Assembly: GCF_016950255.1 (NCBI RefSeq) | Contig: NZ_JACGFN010000001.1 | Location: 2,976,001-3,040,000 of the forward strand | Length of the DNA: 64,000 nucleotides | Reading direction: 5' to 3' | Origin: Pectobacterium brasiliense | GTDB lineage: Bacteria; Pseudomonadota; Gammaproteobacteria; Enterobacterales; Enterobacteriaceae | Shown: one piece after another, positions 11,751 to 23,677 of the stretch | Numbering within the stretch: the first letter of the stretch is position 1 | Layout: the number at the start of each line of letters is the position of its first letter | Translations under genes and position numbers: made by a program | Notes under the pieces: generated by a model | The model's database searches: none | What the model saw: the letters and a program-made list of their open reading frames with translations, nothing else | Told to the model about the DNA's origin: nothing

Positions 11751-13831
11751 TGAAAGGCCGCCTGCTGAACACCCAACCGCTGAGTACACTTACTGGCGTG
11801 GGTGCAAGTCAGGCAGCGAAGCTCGCGCGACTCGGGCTGGAAACCGTGCAGGACCTCCTGCTGCACTTACCTCTGCGCTACGAAGACCGCACGCATCTTT
11901 ACCCGATTGGCGACCTCCTCCCCGGTATGTATGCCACCGTGGAAGGTGAAATCCTACGCAACGACATCACCTTTGGCAGCCGTCGTATGTTGACCTGCCA
12001 AATCAGCGACGGCAGCGGCATGCTGACCATGCGCTTCTTCAATTTCAGCGCCGCGATGAAAAACAGCCTCGCACCGGGGCAGCGCGTTACCGCTTATGGT
12101 GAAATCAAGCGTGGCAAAATCGGTGCGGAGATCATCCATCCTGAATATCGAGTTCAGGGGGATAGTACGCAGGTCGAGTTACAAGAATCGCTCACACCGG
12201 TTTACCCGTCCACAGAAGGCGTTCGTCAGGCCACGCTCCGCAAACTGACCGATCAGGCGCTGGCGTTGCTCGATGCCAACCACATCGATGAGCTGCTGCC
12301 TGAATCTCTAAGCCGATCGCTCATTAGCCTGCCAGATGCGCTGCGCACCTTACATCGTCCCCCACCGGATATGCAGCTCAGCGAGCTCGAGCACGGGAAA
12401 CACCCGGCACAGCAGCGGCTGATTATGGAAGAACTGCTGGCGCATAACCTGAGTATGCTCGCCGTGCGAGCGGGGGAACAACGGCATAAAGCCTCGCCGC
12501 TACAGGCGCAAGACGGTTTGAAGCAACAGTTGCTCGCTGCGCTGCCGTTCAAACCCACACAGGCGCAAGAACGTGTCGTAGCCGAAATTGAAGCGGATAT
12601 GGCGAAAGATTTCCCGATGATGCGTCTGGTGCAAGGCGATGTCGGTTCAGGAAAAACACTGGTCGCCGCACTGGCAGCATTACGCGCCATTGCCAACGGC
12701 AAGCAGGTCGCGCTGATGGCACCCACAGAGCTATTGGCCGAACAGCATGCCCATAATTTCCGCCAGTGGTTTGAACCACTAGGGCTCGAAGTCGGCTGGC
12801 TGGCTGGCAAACAAAAAGGGAAAGCGCGTCAGGCGCAGCAGGATGCCATCGCCAGCGGTCAGGTTTCCATGGTTGTCGGGACGCACGCTATTTTCCAGCA
12901 GCAGGTACAATTCAACGGGCTGGCATTGGTCATTATCGATGAACAGCACCGCTTTGGCGTGCATCAACGCCTTGCGCTGTGGGAAAAAGGCGAAGAACAG
13001 GGCTTTTATGCCCATCAATTAATCATGACCGCGACACCGATTCCCCGCACGCTGGCGATGACGGCCTATGCCGATCTGGATACGTCCGTCATTGATGAAC
13101 TGCCGCCGGGCAGAACCCCCGTCACCACCGTCGCCATACCCGATTCACGCCGCAGCGACATTATCGAACGCGTGAATAATGCCTGTCAGCAGGAAGGGCG
13201 GCAGGCCTATTGGGTATGTACGCTGATCGAAGAATCCGACCTGCTGGAAGCGCAGGCAGCAGAAGCCACCAGCGAAGAGCTGAAGGCTGCCCTGCCGAAT
13301 CTCAAGGTTGGATTGGTTCACGGCCGAATGAAAGCGCAGGAAAAGCAGGCGGTGATGCAAGCTTTCAAACAGGGCGAACTGCAACTGCTGGTAGCGACCA
13401 CCGTCATCGAGGTAGGAGTGGATGTACCGAATGCCAGCCTGATGATCATTGAGAACCCAGAGCGCCTGGGCTTAGCGCAACTGCACCAGTTGCGCGGGCG
13501 CGTCGGACGCGGTGCGGTGGCATCTCACTGCGTGCTGCTCTACAAAACGCCAATGAGCAAGACTGCACAAAAACGGCTCCAGGTTCTACGCGATAGCAAC
13601 GATGGCTTTGTTATCGCACAGCGCGATCTGGAAATTCGTGGGCCGGGAGAATTACTCGGTACGCGCCAGACGGGCAATGCCGAGTTTAAAGTCGCTGACC
13701 TCCTGCGCGATCAGGAGCTGATTCCACAGGTGCAGCGTGTTGCTCGCCACTTGCATGAGCACTATCCCGAGCATGCAGTTGCACTAATCGAACGCTGGCT
13801 ACCAGAACGCGCACGGTACACCAACGCCTGA
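11750..13831 (+). CDS. recG: ATP-dependent DNA helicase RecG
   Basis: RecG remodels stalled replication forks, Holliday junctions and R-loops. The 693-residue protein (the same length as E. coli RecG) has an N-terminal wedge/OB domain (to about residue 250) and superfamily 2 helicase lobes. These carry Walker A GDVGSGKT (about 288-295), the DEQH box in IIDEQHRFG, TATPIPRT, and the C-terminal QLRGRVGRG and TRQTGNAEF motifs. The frame opens 11 codons earlier, but the ATG at 11750 gives the conserved MKGRLLNTQPLSTLTGVGA start and overlaps the trmH stop in a TGATG arrangement typical of translational coupling. Confidence 0.98.
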   Translation: MKGRLLNTQPLSTLTGVGASQAAKLARLGLETVQDLLLHLPLRYEDRTHLYPIGDLLPGMYATVEGEILRNDITFGSRRMLTCQISDGSGMLTMRFFNFSAAMKNSLAPGQRVTAYGEIKRGKIGAEIIHPEYRVQGDSTQVELQESLTPVYPSTEGVRQATLRKLTDQALALLDANHIDELLPESLSRSLISLPDALRTLHRPPPDMQLSELEHGKHPAQQRLIMEELLAHNLSMLAVRAGEQRHKASPLQAQDGLKQQLLAALPFKPTQAQERVVAEIEADMAKDFPMMRLVQGDVGSGKTLVAALAALRAIANGKQVALMAPTELLAEQHAHNFRQWFEPLGLEVGWLAGKQKGKARQAQQDAIASGQVSMVVGTHAIFQQQVQFNGLALVIIDEQHRFGVHQRLALWEKGEEQGFYAHQLIMTATPIPRTLAMTAYADLDTSVIDELPPGRTPVTTVAIPDSRRSDIIERVNNACQQEGRQAYWVCTLIEESDLLEAQAAEATSEELKAALPNLKVGLVHGRMKAQEKQAVMQAFKQGELQLLVATTVIEVGVDVPNASLMIIENPERLGLAQLHQLRGRVGRGAVASHCVLLYKTPMSKTAQKRLQVLRDSNDGFVIAQRDLEIRGPGELLGTRQTGNAEFKVADLLRDQELIPQVQRVARHLHEHYPEHAVALIERWLPERARYTNA

Positions 13832-13924
13832 TTGCGGCTATGTATTCTGAATTTTCCCTAAAAGTATCCCCTTAAATAATAAGGTCTTGCTTGTCAGACA
13901 AAATTCATATCGAAAAGATGAGTT

Positions 13925-13938
13925 AGCAAACGTTTGCT
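13925..13938. promoter_or_regulatory. PurR box upstream of xanP
   Basis: The perfect 14-base palindrome AGCAAACGTTTGCT matches the core of the PurR operator consensus. It overlaps the -35 hexamer of the proposed xanP promoter, a position suited to repression when hypoxanthine or guanine is plentiful. Purine transport genes belong to the known PurR regulon. Confidence 0.8.
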
Positions 13939-13961
13939 TTCAGCAAAGAGATCATTAAAAT
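13934..13961 (+). promoter_or_regulatory. candidate sigma-70 promoter of xanP
   Basis: TTGCTT (13934-13939) and TAAAAT (13956-13961) are separated by 16 bases. A start site near 13968 would give a leader of about 30 bases to the xanP ATG. The -35 is only a partial match, but its overlap with the PurR box supports the assignment. Confidence 0.55.
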
Positions 13962-13997
13962 GCGCTCTTTGTCGTTTCAGGAACGCCAACTTACATC

Positions 13998-15386
13998 ATG
14001 ACTACCACCACGGAAACGTCCCAAACAGAAGCCGCCGCCGCACCTCAGCGCAGTGAACTCATCTATCATCTTGAAGACCGCCCGCCGCTGCCGCAAACAC
14101 TGTTCGCCGCCAGTCAGCACTTGCTTGCCATGTTTGTTGCGGTGATTACCCCCGCGCTACTGATCTGTCAGGCATTAGGTTTACCCGCTGAGGATACGCA
14201 GCGCATCATCAGCATGTCGCTTTTCGCTTCCGGTCTGGCCTCTATTCTACAAATTAAAACCTGGGGCCCTGTCGGTTCTGGTCTGTTGTCTATTCAGGGC
14301 ACCAGCTTTAACTTCGTGACGCCGCTGATTATGGGTGGACTTGCGCTGAAAAACGGCGGAGCAGATGTTCCCACGATGATGGCAGCACTGTTCGGTACGC
14401 TGATGGTCGCCTCCTTCACCGAAATCATTCTTTCACGCTTCCTGCATTTAACCCGCCGCATCATTACCCCGCTGGTTTCCGGCATTGTGGTGATGATCAT
14501 TGGGCTGTCGCTGATTCAAGTCGGCCTGACCTCCATCGGCGGCGGCTATGCTGCGATGGGTAATAACACCTTCGGCGCCCCCAAGAACTTACTCTTAGCG
14601 GGTGTGGTGTTGCTGGTTATTATTCTGCTTAACCGCCAGCGTAACCCTTACCTGCGCGTCGCGTCGCTGGTGATTGCCATGGCGGTGGGTTATCTGGGTG
14701 CCTGGTTGATGGGAATGCTGCCGGAAAATGCGCCTGCTCAAAACGACACGGTGATTATGGTGCCCACACCGCTGCATTACGGCCTAGGCTTTGACTGGAA
14801 CCTGTTGATTCCGCTGATGCTGGTCTTCATGGTGACATCGTTAGAAACCATCGGTGACATCACCGCGACCTCCGACGTTTCAGAGCAGCCGGTTAGAGGC
14901 CCGCTGTACATGAAACGCTTAAAAGGCGGCGTGCTGGCAAACGGCCTGAACTCTTGCCTTTCTGCCGTATTCAACACTTTCCCCAACTCTTGCTTCGGCC
15001 AGAATAACGGCGTCATCCAGCTTACCGGTGTTGCCAGCCGCTATGTGGGCTTCGTGGTTTCGCTGATGCTGATCGCACTGGGGCTGTTCCCTGCCGTTAG
15101 CGGATTTGTGCAGCATATTCCAGAGCCAGTTCTGGGCGGTGCTACTATCGTGATGTTTGGTACGATCGCCGCTTCTGGTGTGCGTATTGTGTCCCGTGAG
15201 CCGCTGAATCGTCGTGCGATCATGATTATTGCGCTGTCGCTGGCTGTTGGCCTTGGCGTATCACAGCAGCCGCTGATTCTGCAATTCGCACCGGATTGGA
15301 TTAAAACATTACTGTCTTCCGGTATCGCCGCTGGCGGGATTACGGCAATCGTGCTGAATATTGTCTTCCCACACGAAGAAAAATAG
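13998..15386 (+). CDS. xanP: xanthine permease XanP (nucleobase:cation symporter-2 family)
   Basis: XanP is a proton-coupled, high-affinity xanthine importer of the inner membrane. The 462-residue protein is highly hydrophobic, with about 14 membrane segments. It carries NAT/NCS2 signatures: the [12 protein letters not shown] segment, [15 protein letters not shown] with the substrate-binding Glu, and [20 protein letters not shown]. It matches E. coli XanP (YicE) end to end. The gene is preceded by a PurR box and followed by a strong terminator, so it is probably transcribed alone. In E. coli gltS lies between recG and xanP; here only 166 bp separate them. Confidence 0.96.
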   Translation: MTTTTETSQTEAAAAPQRSELIYHLEDRPPLPQTLFAASQHLLAMFVAVITPALLICQALGLPAEDTQRIISMSLFASGLASILQIKTWGPVGSGLLSIQGTSFNFVTPLIMGGLALKNGGADVPTMMAALFGTLMVASFTEIILSRFLHLTRRIITPLVSGIVVMIIGLSLIQVGLTSIGGGYAAMGNNTFGAPKNLLLAGVVLLVIILLNRQRNPYLRVASLVIAMAVGYLGAWLMGMLPENAPAQNDTVIMVPTPLHYGLGFDWNLLIPLMLVFMVTSLETIGDITATSDVSEQPVRGPLYMKRLKGGVLANGLNSCLSAVFNTFPNSCFGQNNGVIQLTGVASRYVGFVVSLMLIALGLFPAVSGFVQHIPEPVLGGATIVMFGTIAASGVRIVSREPLNRRAIMIIALSLAVGLGVSQQPLILQFAPDWIKTLLSSGIAAGGITAIVLNIVFPHEEK

Positions 15387-15420
15387 CGCCAGCCCGCAAT
15401 AATTTCTGTTCAGTTCATGT

Positions 15421-15455
15421 AAAAGCGAGCGGTGATGCAACACCGCTCGCTTTTT
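15421..15455 (+). terminator. rho-independent terminator after xanP
   Basis: The inverted repeat AAAAGCGAGCGGTG / CACCGCTCGCTTTT has a six-base loop and ends in a T run, 35 bp past the xanP stop. The arms are fully complementary and the A run on the left could let it work in both directions. Confidence 0.9.
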
Positions 15456-15543
15456 ACTGTCTGTAACAGCATTACCTATTGAGCCTTCAGGGAAATTGCG
15501 GCATAAGAACAGTTCTCCCTGACGATTGGCATGGACTGACACG

Positions 15544-17235
15544 ATGAAATTTATCGGGAAATTATTGCTGACCCTACTGCTGCTGGCCTTTTTAGCGCTA
15601 GTAGTCGTATATGTATTACTGCAAACCAGTTGGGCAGCAGGCTGGGTGAGTAATTGGGTAAACCAGAATACCGACTACCAGTTGTCACTGGGCAAAATTA
15701 ATCATGACTGGTCAACAGCCGATCATATCCAACTCACCGATGTCAGTTTTGGCCAGAAAAATCAGCCACCGACACTCACTGCAAAGCAGATTTCAGCCGG
15801 GTTTAGCGCCCGTCAAATTACCGATCCGCGCCACTTCGCCAGTCTCGAACTGGAAGGCGGTACGCTAAACCTTTCCTCACAGGCCGCCACACTCCCTATC
15901 GAAGCCGATGTGCTACAGCTGCGTACAATGGCACTGCAGGCAAAGGACGGCGATTGGCGTCTGAACGGTCAACAAATTAACGGCGGCATGATGCCGTGGC
16001 AGCCCGAGGCAGGCTATGTGCTGGGTAAACAGGGGCAGTTCCAGCTCAGCGCCCGCTCACTCGAACTCAACGATATTCCCGCCAGTCAGGTATTGGTTCA
16101 GGGCGAAATCAACCACAATCAGCTGATTCTGAGCAATTTCGGCGCGGATGTCGCTCAGGGGCAGCTAACGGGCAATGCCAGCCGCGCAGAAGACGGCAGT
16201 TGGCAGATCGGTAACCTGCGACTCAGCAATGTCCGTTTGCAAACGCAGAGAACGCCGGAGGCCTTCTGGCAGCCCGTTACCGAACTGCCTTCTGTTACCG
16301 TTGACCGCTTTGATCTGATTGATGCCCGTATTGAAGGGCCGGGATGGGCGTTTATCGACCTTGATGTTGCCCTGCAAAATGTCACATTTAAGCAGAATGA
16401 CTGGCAGAGCGAGGGTGGAACGCTGTCATTCAATGCGACTGACATTGTGAACGGCAACATGCACCTTATCGACCCTATCGTGAATCTGGACTTGTCACCG
16501 GTGGGCGTTAACATCAAGCAGTTTTCTACGCACTGGGAAGGCGGTTTACTGCGAACCAACGGCAGTTGGCAGCGTAGTAACCACCGTTTAGAGCTGAATG
16601 ATTTTGTTGTCGCAGGGATGGAGTACACACTCCCCGGCGACTGGCGTCAGCGGTGGCAAGCGACCCTGCCATCATGGCTGGCAGAAGTGAATGTGCGAAA
16701 ATTCACGGCGAACCGCAATCTGCTGATCGATATCAACCCGGATTTCCCCTTCCAGCTAACCGCATTAGATGGCTACGGCAGCAATTTGCTACTGGCTCGC
16801 AATCACCAGTGGGGAATGTGGACAGGATCGTTGAATCTTAATGCCAGCAACGCGACGTTTAATAAAGTCGATGTCCGCCGTCCTTCTATGGCACTGGTAG
16901 CCGACGATAATCAGATCGCCATTAACGAACTCAGCGCGTTTACGCAAAATGGCATGCTGGATGCCAAGGCAACGATCAATCAGCAACCGGCACGCAATTT
17001 TTCCCTGTCACTGACAGGACGCGCCGTACCGCTGGATGTTCTGACGCGTTGGGGATGGCCAGAACCCGCAACCGCACCGACGGGCAATACAAATCTGCAA
17101 TTGCAACTGAATGGACGGCTTGCCGCTGATACGCCGCTGAAGCCTACACTAACTGGCACGCTACAAGGTGTCGACAGCAATGATCATCCCATCAGACAGC
17201 AAATGCATCAGGGCACCGTGACGGAAGCGCAATAA
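15544..17235 (+). CDS. yicH: AsmA family envelope protein (YicH)
   Basis: The 563-residue protein has a single N-terminal membrane anchor (KFIGKLLLTLLLLAFLALVV). A long beta-rich periplasmic body follows, like other AsmA-family members, which are thought to form lipid-conducting or lipid-sensing groove proteins between the two membranes. Recognisable blocks shared with E. coli YicH include DPRHFASLELEGG, QINGGMMPWQPEAG, NLLIDINPDFPFQLTALDGYG and VDVRRPS. The frame opens at a TTG six codons earlier, but the ATG at 15544 begins the conserved MKFIGK. It follows xanP as in E. coli. The exact function of YicH is not known. Confidence 0.93.
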   Translation: MKFIGKLLLTLLLLAFLALVVVYVLLQTSWAAGWVSNWVNQNTDYQLSLGKINHDWSTADHIQLTDVSFGQKNQPPTLTAKQISAGFSARQITDPRHFASLELEGGTLNLSSQAATLPIEADVLQLRTMALQAKDGDWRLNGQQINGGMMPWQPEAGYVLGKQGQFQLSARSLELNDIPASQVLVQGEINHNQLILSNFGADVAQGQLTGNASRAEDGSWQIGNLRLSNVRLQTQRTPEAFWQPVTELPSVTVDRFDLIDARIEGPGWAFIDLDVALQNVTFKQNDWQSEGGTLSFNATDIVNGNMHLIDPIVNLDLSPVGVNIKQFSTHWEGGLLRTNGSWQRSNHRLELNDFVVAGMEYTLPGDWRQRWQATLPSWLAEVNVRKFTANRNLLIDINPDFPFQLTALDGYGSNLLLARNHQWGMWTGSLNLNASNATFNKVDVRRPSMALVADDNQIAINELSAFTQNGMLDAKATINQQPARNFSLSLTGRAVPLDVLTRWGWPEPATAPTGNTNLQLQLNGRLAADTPLKPTLTGTLQGVDSNDHPIRQQMHQGTVTEAQ

Positions 17236-17606
17236 TTATTACGTTTTCAAAACACGGGGCCAAGCCGCAAGCCGTTGGTAAATAGATTTGCCAAATGGAA
17301 ACGGGAGTAACGGAATAGAAGAGTAAAGCGTTTGCGCCAGGGACAAAAGCGTCAGGAACGCTTTTGAACGTCGCTTGCGATGGCCCGGCAGGGTGAATCT
17401 CAGGGATGAGATTCATATTCGCGCAAGCCGAGCTTACATGGACATACTTGCAGCGTCTTTACGATCTATCCGTTACTCCCGCTCTACGGACTTTGTCAGC
17501 AACATCACACAGTCAGAATCACGTGTATTATTATGGCGAAATGCTGCTGGCTAACATGCAGCGTGATGTTCCGATAGGAAGGCCATCATAATATGGTCAC
17601 TGCGAG
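17236..17606. other. hairpin-rich intergenic region (yicH-fabY)
   Basis: This 371-base stretch between convergent genes holds no frame with coding character. Its centre (17343-17416) is a multi-hairpin repeat described separately. The remainder shows no promoter or RNA gene I can support. Confidence 0.7.
17343..17416 (-). repeat. interspersed multi-hairpin repeat, copy A
   Basis: Two perfect inverted repeats stand side by side. One has arms CAAAAGCGT/ACGCTTTTG (17344-17352, 17358-17366) with a five-base loop. The other has arms TGAATCTCA/TGAGATTCA (17394-17402, 17407-17415) with loop GGGA. Between them is the small palindrome TCGCTTGCGA. Read on the minus strand, the order and sequence (TCTCATCC..TGAGA, GGGCC, GACGTTCAAAA) align with the plus-strand element at 28365-28436, so these are two copies of one dispersed family. 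Confidence 0.8.
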
Positions 17607-18548
17607 TTAATCGGCTTCCGACCCGCCCTCTTCCAGTGGTGCATCTGGTTGAGCAGGCAGTACGATATAAACCCCTTCGAATAACGCCCCTTTATTGTCA
17701 TCACCAAAAAGCTCAACATTGAGCTGCACGCGCGCCTTACGCCCACGAGCAAGACGATCCAGATCGCCACTAAGCGACCCTAAATCAGCGATGGCGTTCG
17801 GTCTGCCACTCACTGGCGTACTGTAACGAATGTGCGCATCCGCCAGAATAATCGTTCCACCGAGGTGCCGTTCACGCAGCAACAGCCAGATTAGCCCCCA
17901 TCCGGTGAGCGTAGCGAGAGAAAACATACTGCCGGCAAAAAGCGTGTGATGCGGATTCTGATTGCCCGTTTCAGGCATGGTGGTAATAAATTGCTTTCCG
18001 GTGTACTGGCTTATCCGCACGCCCATTTTTTCACTCAGGGGGATGTGCTCGTACCAGGCCTGCTGCAGCTGTCCGCACCAGTCAGGGCGATGCAAAATGT
18101 CATCCAGCGTCGCCACCGGTTTAATCATTAAGAAGTGCCGCACAGGTGTGGTTTGTGGCGCGGTAATCTCTCCCTGATTAACAAAACCCAGCTTGGAGAA
18201 GAAATCCATTGCGTCTTCACGGGCGCTACAGACCACGCGCTTGGCGCCTTCCTGACGCGCAACGGACTCCAGAGTAATCGCAAGCAGCGTGCCTAACCCT
18301 TTCCCTCGGACGTCGGGGTGAACAGCTAAAAAACGGATTGCCGCTTCATTATCTGCATTGATAGAAAGACGCCCAATCGCGACCAGCCTTCCCTGCTCAT
18401 CCACCACGGTTTGGTGATGTGCCAGAGCATCGTAAGCATCACGTTCAGAACCCAGCGGCTGGCGTAGAGGTTTGCGCAGCATTTCCCAGCGAAATTGATA
18501 GTACGCATCCAGTTCTTCCGCGCTTTTGGGTACTCTCAAATGATACAT
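17607..18548 (-). CDS. fabY: bifunctional GNAT acetyltransferase-like/hotdog thioesterase-like protein FabY (YiiD)
   Basis: The 313-residue protein joins an N-terminal GNAT domain (about 1-150; [14 protein letters not shown] is the acetyl-CoA binding loop) to a C-terminal hotdog domain (about 165-305; [19 protein letters not shown]). This is the architecture of E. coli YiiD, renamed FabY for a role in starting fatty acid synthesis. More recent work, as I recall it, describes malonyl-ACP decarboxylation. The domains are clear; the exact reaction is taken from family knowledge. The ATG has a GAGGAAGG ribosome site. The gene lies downstream of dtd on the same strand, as in E. coli. Confidence 0.92.
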   Translation of the reverse strand: MYHLRVPKSAEELDAYYQFRWEMLRKPLRQPLGSERDAYDALAHHQTVVDEQGRLVAIGRLSINADNEAAIRFLAVHPDVRGKGLGTLLAITLESVARQEGAKRVVCSAREDAMDFFSKLGFVNQGEITAPQTTPVRHFLMIKPVATLDDILHRPDWCGQLQQAWYEHIPLSEKMGVRISQYTGKQFITTMPETGNQNPHHTLFAGSMFSLATLTGWGLIWLLLRERHLGGTIILADAHIRYSTPVSGRPNAIADLGSLSGDLDRLARGRKARVQLNVELFGDDNKGALFEGVYIVLPAQPDAPLEEGGSEAD

Positions 18549-18701
18549 AACCCTTCCTCTATACCGAGATGCCTCATGACATCGGGGTTCATAAGATCAG
18601 ACTGTTGAAGCAAATTTATACGCGAAACAGCAACGGCGATAGCACTTCATAAGACAATAGCGTTACAAACTTATGACTTTACAACCCCAGACGTCACAGC
18701 C

Positions 18702-19139
18702 CTATGTCTGTAGCCAGAACGTCACCGGGCCATCATTCACTAATGCCACTTTCATATCAGCCGCAAACTGCCCTGTTTCCGTGTGAACGCCTTGCTCACG
18801 ACACTGTCCGACAAAATATTGATAGAGGCGATCGGCCTCAGAAGGATGCGCACCGCGAGAAAATCCAGGCCGCATGCCACGCTGCGTATCAGCCACCAGC
18901 GTAAACTGCGAAACCACCAGCACATTGCCGCCAGCCTGACGAACATTGAGATTCATTTTCCCGTCATCGTCACCGAATATGCGGTAACCCAACACGCGCT
19001 CGCAGAGTCGCGTGGCTTTTTGTTCGTCATCGCCCTGCTCAACGCCCAGCAGGATCAGTAAACCTTTATCGATTTCCCCAACCACACTGCCTTCTACCGT
19101 AACGCTGGCGCTGGATACTCGCTGAATTAGCGCAATCAT
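18702..19139 (-). CDS. dtd: D-aminoacyl-tRNA deacylase
   Basis: Dtd hydrolyses D-amino acids (D-Tyr and others) and glycine mischarged on tRNA, keeping D-residues out of proteins. The 145-residue protein shows the two signature motifs that form the cross-subunit active site: SQFTL with the key Thr, and GPVTFWLQT at the C-terminus. Length equals that of the E. coli enzyme. It lies 64 bp after yihX and 153 bp before fabY. In E. coli rbn(yihY) sits between yihX and dtd; there is no room for it here. Confidence 0.97.
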   Translation of the reverse strand: MIALIQRVSSASVTVEGSVVGEIDKGLLILLGVEQGDDEQKATRLCERVLGYRIFGDDDGKMNLNVRQAGGNVLVVSQFTLVADTQRGMRPGFSRGAHPSEADRLYQYFVGQCREQGVHTETGQFAADMKVALVNDGPVTFWLQT

Positions 19140-19203
19140 AAAACCCGACTACTCCTGATGTCATCATTCCCAATAGGGGCGATGTCCGCCCCTGCGATAT
19201 AAA

Positions 19204-19815
19204 TCATGCTTTAGCCGTCGTCGCCTGCATGGCGAAAAAATCCGGCACCACCTGACGATCGGTCACCAGAATGCTGTGAATGCCCAGGCTTTGTGCCGCA
19301 TCGACGTTCGCGGCATTATCGTCAAAAAAGACGGCTTGCGCAGGCGGAACGCCTTCCTCTGTCAGGACATATTGGTAAATCGCTAGCTCCGGCTTACGTA
19401 ATCCAATCTCTTGCGACAGGTAGAGTTTGTCAGCCGCCGTTGCCACTTCTGGGAATAACGCAGGCCAGTGTGAACAGTGGAGGCGATTGGTGTTCGACAG
19501 AATCACCACGCGGTGCCCTTCCTGACGCAGGCGCTGCATGATGTCGATAACCTCAGGACGCAACGCGACAAAAATAGCCTGCCAGCCAGCGGTGAATTGT
19601 TCGAAGCTCAGGGCGATACCCATTTCCTGACACAGTCTGGTGGCAAATTCCTCGTCGCTGATCTCACCCCGCTCATGCTGTTCAAACGCGTCGTCCATGA
19701 CAAAGCGCTCTTGCAACGTCGCGAGCGGCGCGCTGCTCAGATTACTCCAGACACCCAATACTCTATTGAAATCAATATCTATGACGACATTGCCTAAATC
19801 AAAGATATACAGCAT
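19204..19815 (-). CDS. yihX: HAD-family alpha-D-glucose-1-phosphate phosphatase YihX
   Basis: YihX is a haloacid-dehalogenase-type phosphatase acting on glucose-1-phosphate and other small phosphosugars. The 203-residue protein has HAD motif I FDLGNVV (nucleophile Asp near residue 6), motif II LSNTN, the motif III lysine in RKPE and motif IV FFDDNAAN. The frame reaches 12 codons further upstream, but the ATG at 19815 begins the conserved MLYIFDLGN and is preceded by CAGGAGGTC at good spacing. It lies directly downstream of typA; the long yih (sulfoquinovose) gene cluster found between these genes in E. coli is absent. Confidence 0.95.
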   Translation of the reverse strand: MLYIFDLGNVVIDIDFNRVLGVWSNLSSAPLATLQERFVMDDAFEQHERGEISDEEFATRLCQEMGIALSFEQFTAGWQAIFVALRPEVIDIMQRLRQEGHRVVILSNTNRLHCSHWPALFPEVATAADKLYLSQEIGLRKPELAIYQYVLTEEGVPPAQAVFFDDNAANVDAAQSLGIHSILVTDRQVVPDFFAMQATTAKA

Positions 19816-19929
19816 GGCAGTGACCTCCTGACGTAATCGTAGGATTTTCACTGTAGCGGGAAATGGAGAAACTGAATAGGGAGGAAATATAAAGGAAAGG
19901 TTAAAGTGGAAGAAAGCGCATAAAATTCA

Positions 19930-19947
19930 GGGCACCCGAAGGTGCCC
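19930..19947 (-). terminator. rho-independent terminator after typA
   Basis: GGGCACC and GGTGCCC form a seven-base GC-rich stem around a four-base loop (TTCG on the minus strand, a very stable tetraloop). It is followed by an A/T-rich tail, 30 bp past the typA stop. Confidence 0.8.
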
Positions 19948-19977
19948 TGTTGCGTAACAAGACAAATCCGTCTGAAA

Positions 19978-21801
<1,824 letters not shown>

Positions 21802-21908
21802 AGCTTTGCCTCAGGCATTTAGAAATAGCGCGCTATTGTACACGTATTAATCGAGGGACTAAACAAGATCACAAGCATCTATGATAAACAACCTAGAGCT
21901 GCCTGCTT

Positions 21909-21924
21909 TGTGATCCCTTTCACG
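21909..21924. promoter_or_regulatory. CRP site upstream of glnA
   Basis: TGTGATCCCTTTCACG keeps TGTGA and TCAC with the six-base spacing of the CRP consensus. It lies upstream of the glnAp1-type promoter, which depends on CRP in E. coli. It could also affect divergent typA. Confidence 0.65.
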
Positions 21925-21952
21925 GTGCAAAAGCGCTACAAGCGAACATGAA

Positions 21953-21969
21953 TGCACCAAATAAGTGCA
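21953..21969. promoter_or_regulatory. NtrC enhancer site I of glnA
   Basis: TGCACCAAATAAGTGCA is a TGCAC/GTGCA palindrome centred at -140 from the predicted sigma-54 start site. This is the position of the upstream NtrC enhancer in E. coli glnA. Confidence 0.85.
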
Positions 21970-21985
21970 ATAATTCACATATGGA

Positions 21986-22000
21986 GCACCATTTTGGTGC
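21986..22000. promoter_or_regulatory. NtrC enhancer site II of glnA
   Basis: GCACCATTTTGGTGC is a perfect GCACC-N5-GGTGC NtrC palindrome centred at -108 from the predicted sigma-54 start. It overlaps the -35 region of a sigma-70 promoter with TATAAT at 22008-22013 (glnAp1 position), so NtrC should repress that promoter while activating the sigma-54 one. Confidence 0.88.
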
Positions 22001-22074
22001 TTTAGACTATAATGGTGCAGTGGGTTTACGTGAGAAAGCCCCAAGGAGCCACACATTGCACACATTTAAAAAGT

Positions 22075-22090
22075 TGGCACACTTTTAGCT
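22075..22090 (+). promoter_or_regulatory. sigma-54 promoter glnAp2
   Basis: TGGCACACTTTTAGCT has the invariant GG (22076-22077) and GC (22088-22089) with exactly ten bases between them, as required for RpoN. It closely resembles E. coli glnAp2. Transcription should start near 22101, about 70 bases before the glnA ATG. Confidence 0.9.
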
Positions 22091-22170
22091 TTAGTCTACT
22101 CACGGCAACAACATCAATCCACAACGATATTCGTTCCACGACGATAAATGACCAATCGGGAGAACCAAGT

Positions 22171-23580
22171 ATGTCCGCAGAACATGTTTTGACGATGCTG
22201 AATGAGCACGAAGTGAAGTTTGTTGATTTACGCTTCACTGATACTAAAGGTAAAGAGCAGCACGTCACCATTCCGGCTCATCAAGTCAATGCCGACTTCT
22301 TCGAAGAAGGTAAAATGTTTGATGGTTCCTCGATTGGCGGCTGGAAAGGTATTAACGAGTCAGACATGGTTCTGATGCCCGATGCCAGCACCGCAATGAT
22401 CGACCCGTTCTTCGAAGATTCTACACTGATCATTCGTTGTGACATCCTCGAGCCAGGCACGATGCAAGGTTATGACCGCGACCCGCGTTCTATCGCGAAA
22501 CGTGCGGAAGATTTCCTGCGTTCTTCCGGCATTGCCGATACCGTCCTGTTCGGGCCTGAGCCAGAATTCTTCCTGTTCGATGACATCCGTTTCGGCAGCA
22601 GCACTTCCGGTTCCCACGTTGCTATCGACGATATCGAAGCTTACTGGAACTCCGGTAAAGCCTACGAAGGCGGTAACAAAGGTCACCGTCCAGGTCTGAA
22701 AGGCGGCTACTTCCCAGTTCCACCAGTCGATTCATCACAGGACATCCGTTCTGCTATGTGTCTGACCATGGAGCAAATGGGTCTGGTTGTTGAAGCTCAC
22801 CACCACGAAGTGGCTACCGCTGGTCAGAACGAAGTGGCTACCCGCTTCAACACCATGACCAAAAAAGCTGACGAAATTCAGATCTACAAATATGTCGTGC
22901 ACAACGTGGCTCACGCCTACGGTAAAACCGCGACCTTCATGCCAAAACCAATGTTCGGTGATAACGGTTCTGGTATGCACTGCCACATGTCTCTGTCTAA
23001 AGACGGCACTAACCTGTTCGCTGGCGACAAATACGGCGGCCTGTCTGAAATGGCGCTGTTCTACATCGGCGGTGTTATCAAACACGCTAAAGCTATCAAC
23101 GCCCTGGCGAACCCGACCACCAACTCCTACAAGCGTCTGGTCCCAGGCTACGAAGCCCCGGTTATGCTGGCTTACTCTGCCCGTAACCGTTCTGCTTCAA
23201 TCCGTATCCCAGTGGTTGCGAGCCCGAAAGCACGTCGTATCGAAGCGCGCTTCCCAGATCCAGCCGCTAACCCGTACCTGTGCTTCGCTGCGCTGCTGAT
23301 GGCTGGCCTCGACGGCATCATCAACAAAATCCACCCTGGCGATGCCATGGACAAAAACCTGTACGACCTGCCGCCGGAAGAAGAAGCAGAGATTCCAAAA
23401 GTTGCAGGTTCTCTGGACGAGGCCCTGGCTGCACTGAACGAAGACCGCGAGTTCCTGACCCGTGGTGGCGTGTTCACCGACGACGCTATCGAAGCATATA
23501 TCGAACTGCGTAAATCTGAGATTGACCGCGTTCGTATGACGCCGCACCCAGTTGAGTTCGAACTGTATTACAGCGTCTAA
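22171..23580 (+). CDS. glnA: type I glutamine synthetase
   Basis: GlnA makes glutamine from glutamate, ammonia and ATP and is the main ammonium-assimilation enzyme at low nitrogen. The 469-residue subunit forms a dodecamer. Visible signatures are [17 protein letters not shown] near the start, the ATP-binding [12 protein letters not shown] loop, the [14 protein letters not shown] region and NLYDLPPEE, which holds the tyrosine adenylylated by GlnE. The frame is open further upstream, but that would run through the sigma-54 promoter. The ATG at 22171 follows GGGAGAACC and starts the conserved [17 protein letters not shown]. Downstream are a terminator, then glnL and glnG. Confidence 0.99.
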   Translation: MSAEHVLTMLNEHEVKFVDLRFTDTKGKEQHVTIPAHQVNADFFEEGKMFDGSSIGGWKGINESDMVLMPDASTAMIDPFFEDSTLIIRCDILEPGTMQGYDRDPRSIAKRAEDFLRSSGIADTVLFGPEPEFFLFDDIRFGSSTSGSHVAIDDIEAYWNSGKAYEGGNKGHRPGLKGGYFPVPPVDSSQDIRSAMCLTMEQMGLVVEAHHHEVATAGQNEVATRFNTMTKKADEIQIYKYVVHNVAHAYGKTATFMPKPMFGDNGSGMHCHMSLSKDGTNLFAGDKYGGLSEMALFYIGGVIKHAKAINALANPTTNSYKRLVPGYEAPVMLAYSARNRSASIRIPVVASPKARRIEARFPDPAANPYLCFAALLMAGLDGIINKIHPGDAMDKNLYDLPPEEEAEIPKVAGSLDEALAALNEDREFLTRGGVFTDDAIEAYIELRKSEIDRVRMTPHPVEFELYYSV

Positions 23581-23677
23581 TCTCTACCTCGGCGTGGTTG
23601 GGTGTGCTGATACCCGACCATGACCGATAAACAACAGAATACTAAGAAGTTTGTTCTTGTTGCCGTGGAAACGCTTC

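Noticed and set aside
17406..17591. 61-codon plus-strand frame in the yicH-fabY gap
   Set aside because: It begins within a hairpin repeat, lacks a ribosome site and has no recognisable domain.
22012..22170. N-terminal extension of glnA
   Set aside because: The extension would be translated from the NtrC/sigma-54 control region; the conserved protein start and ribosome site are at 22171.
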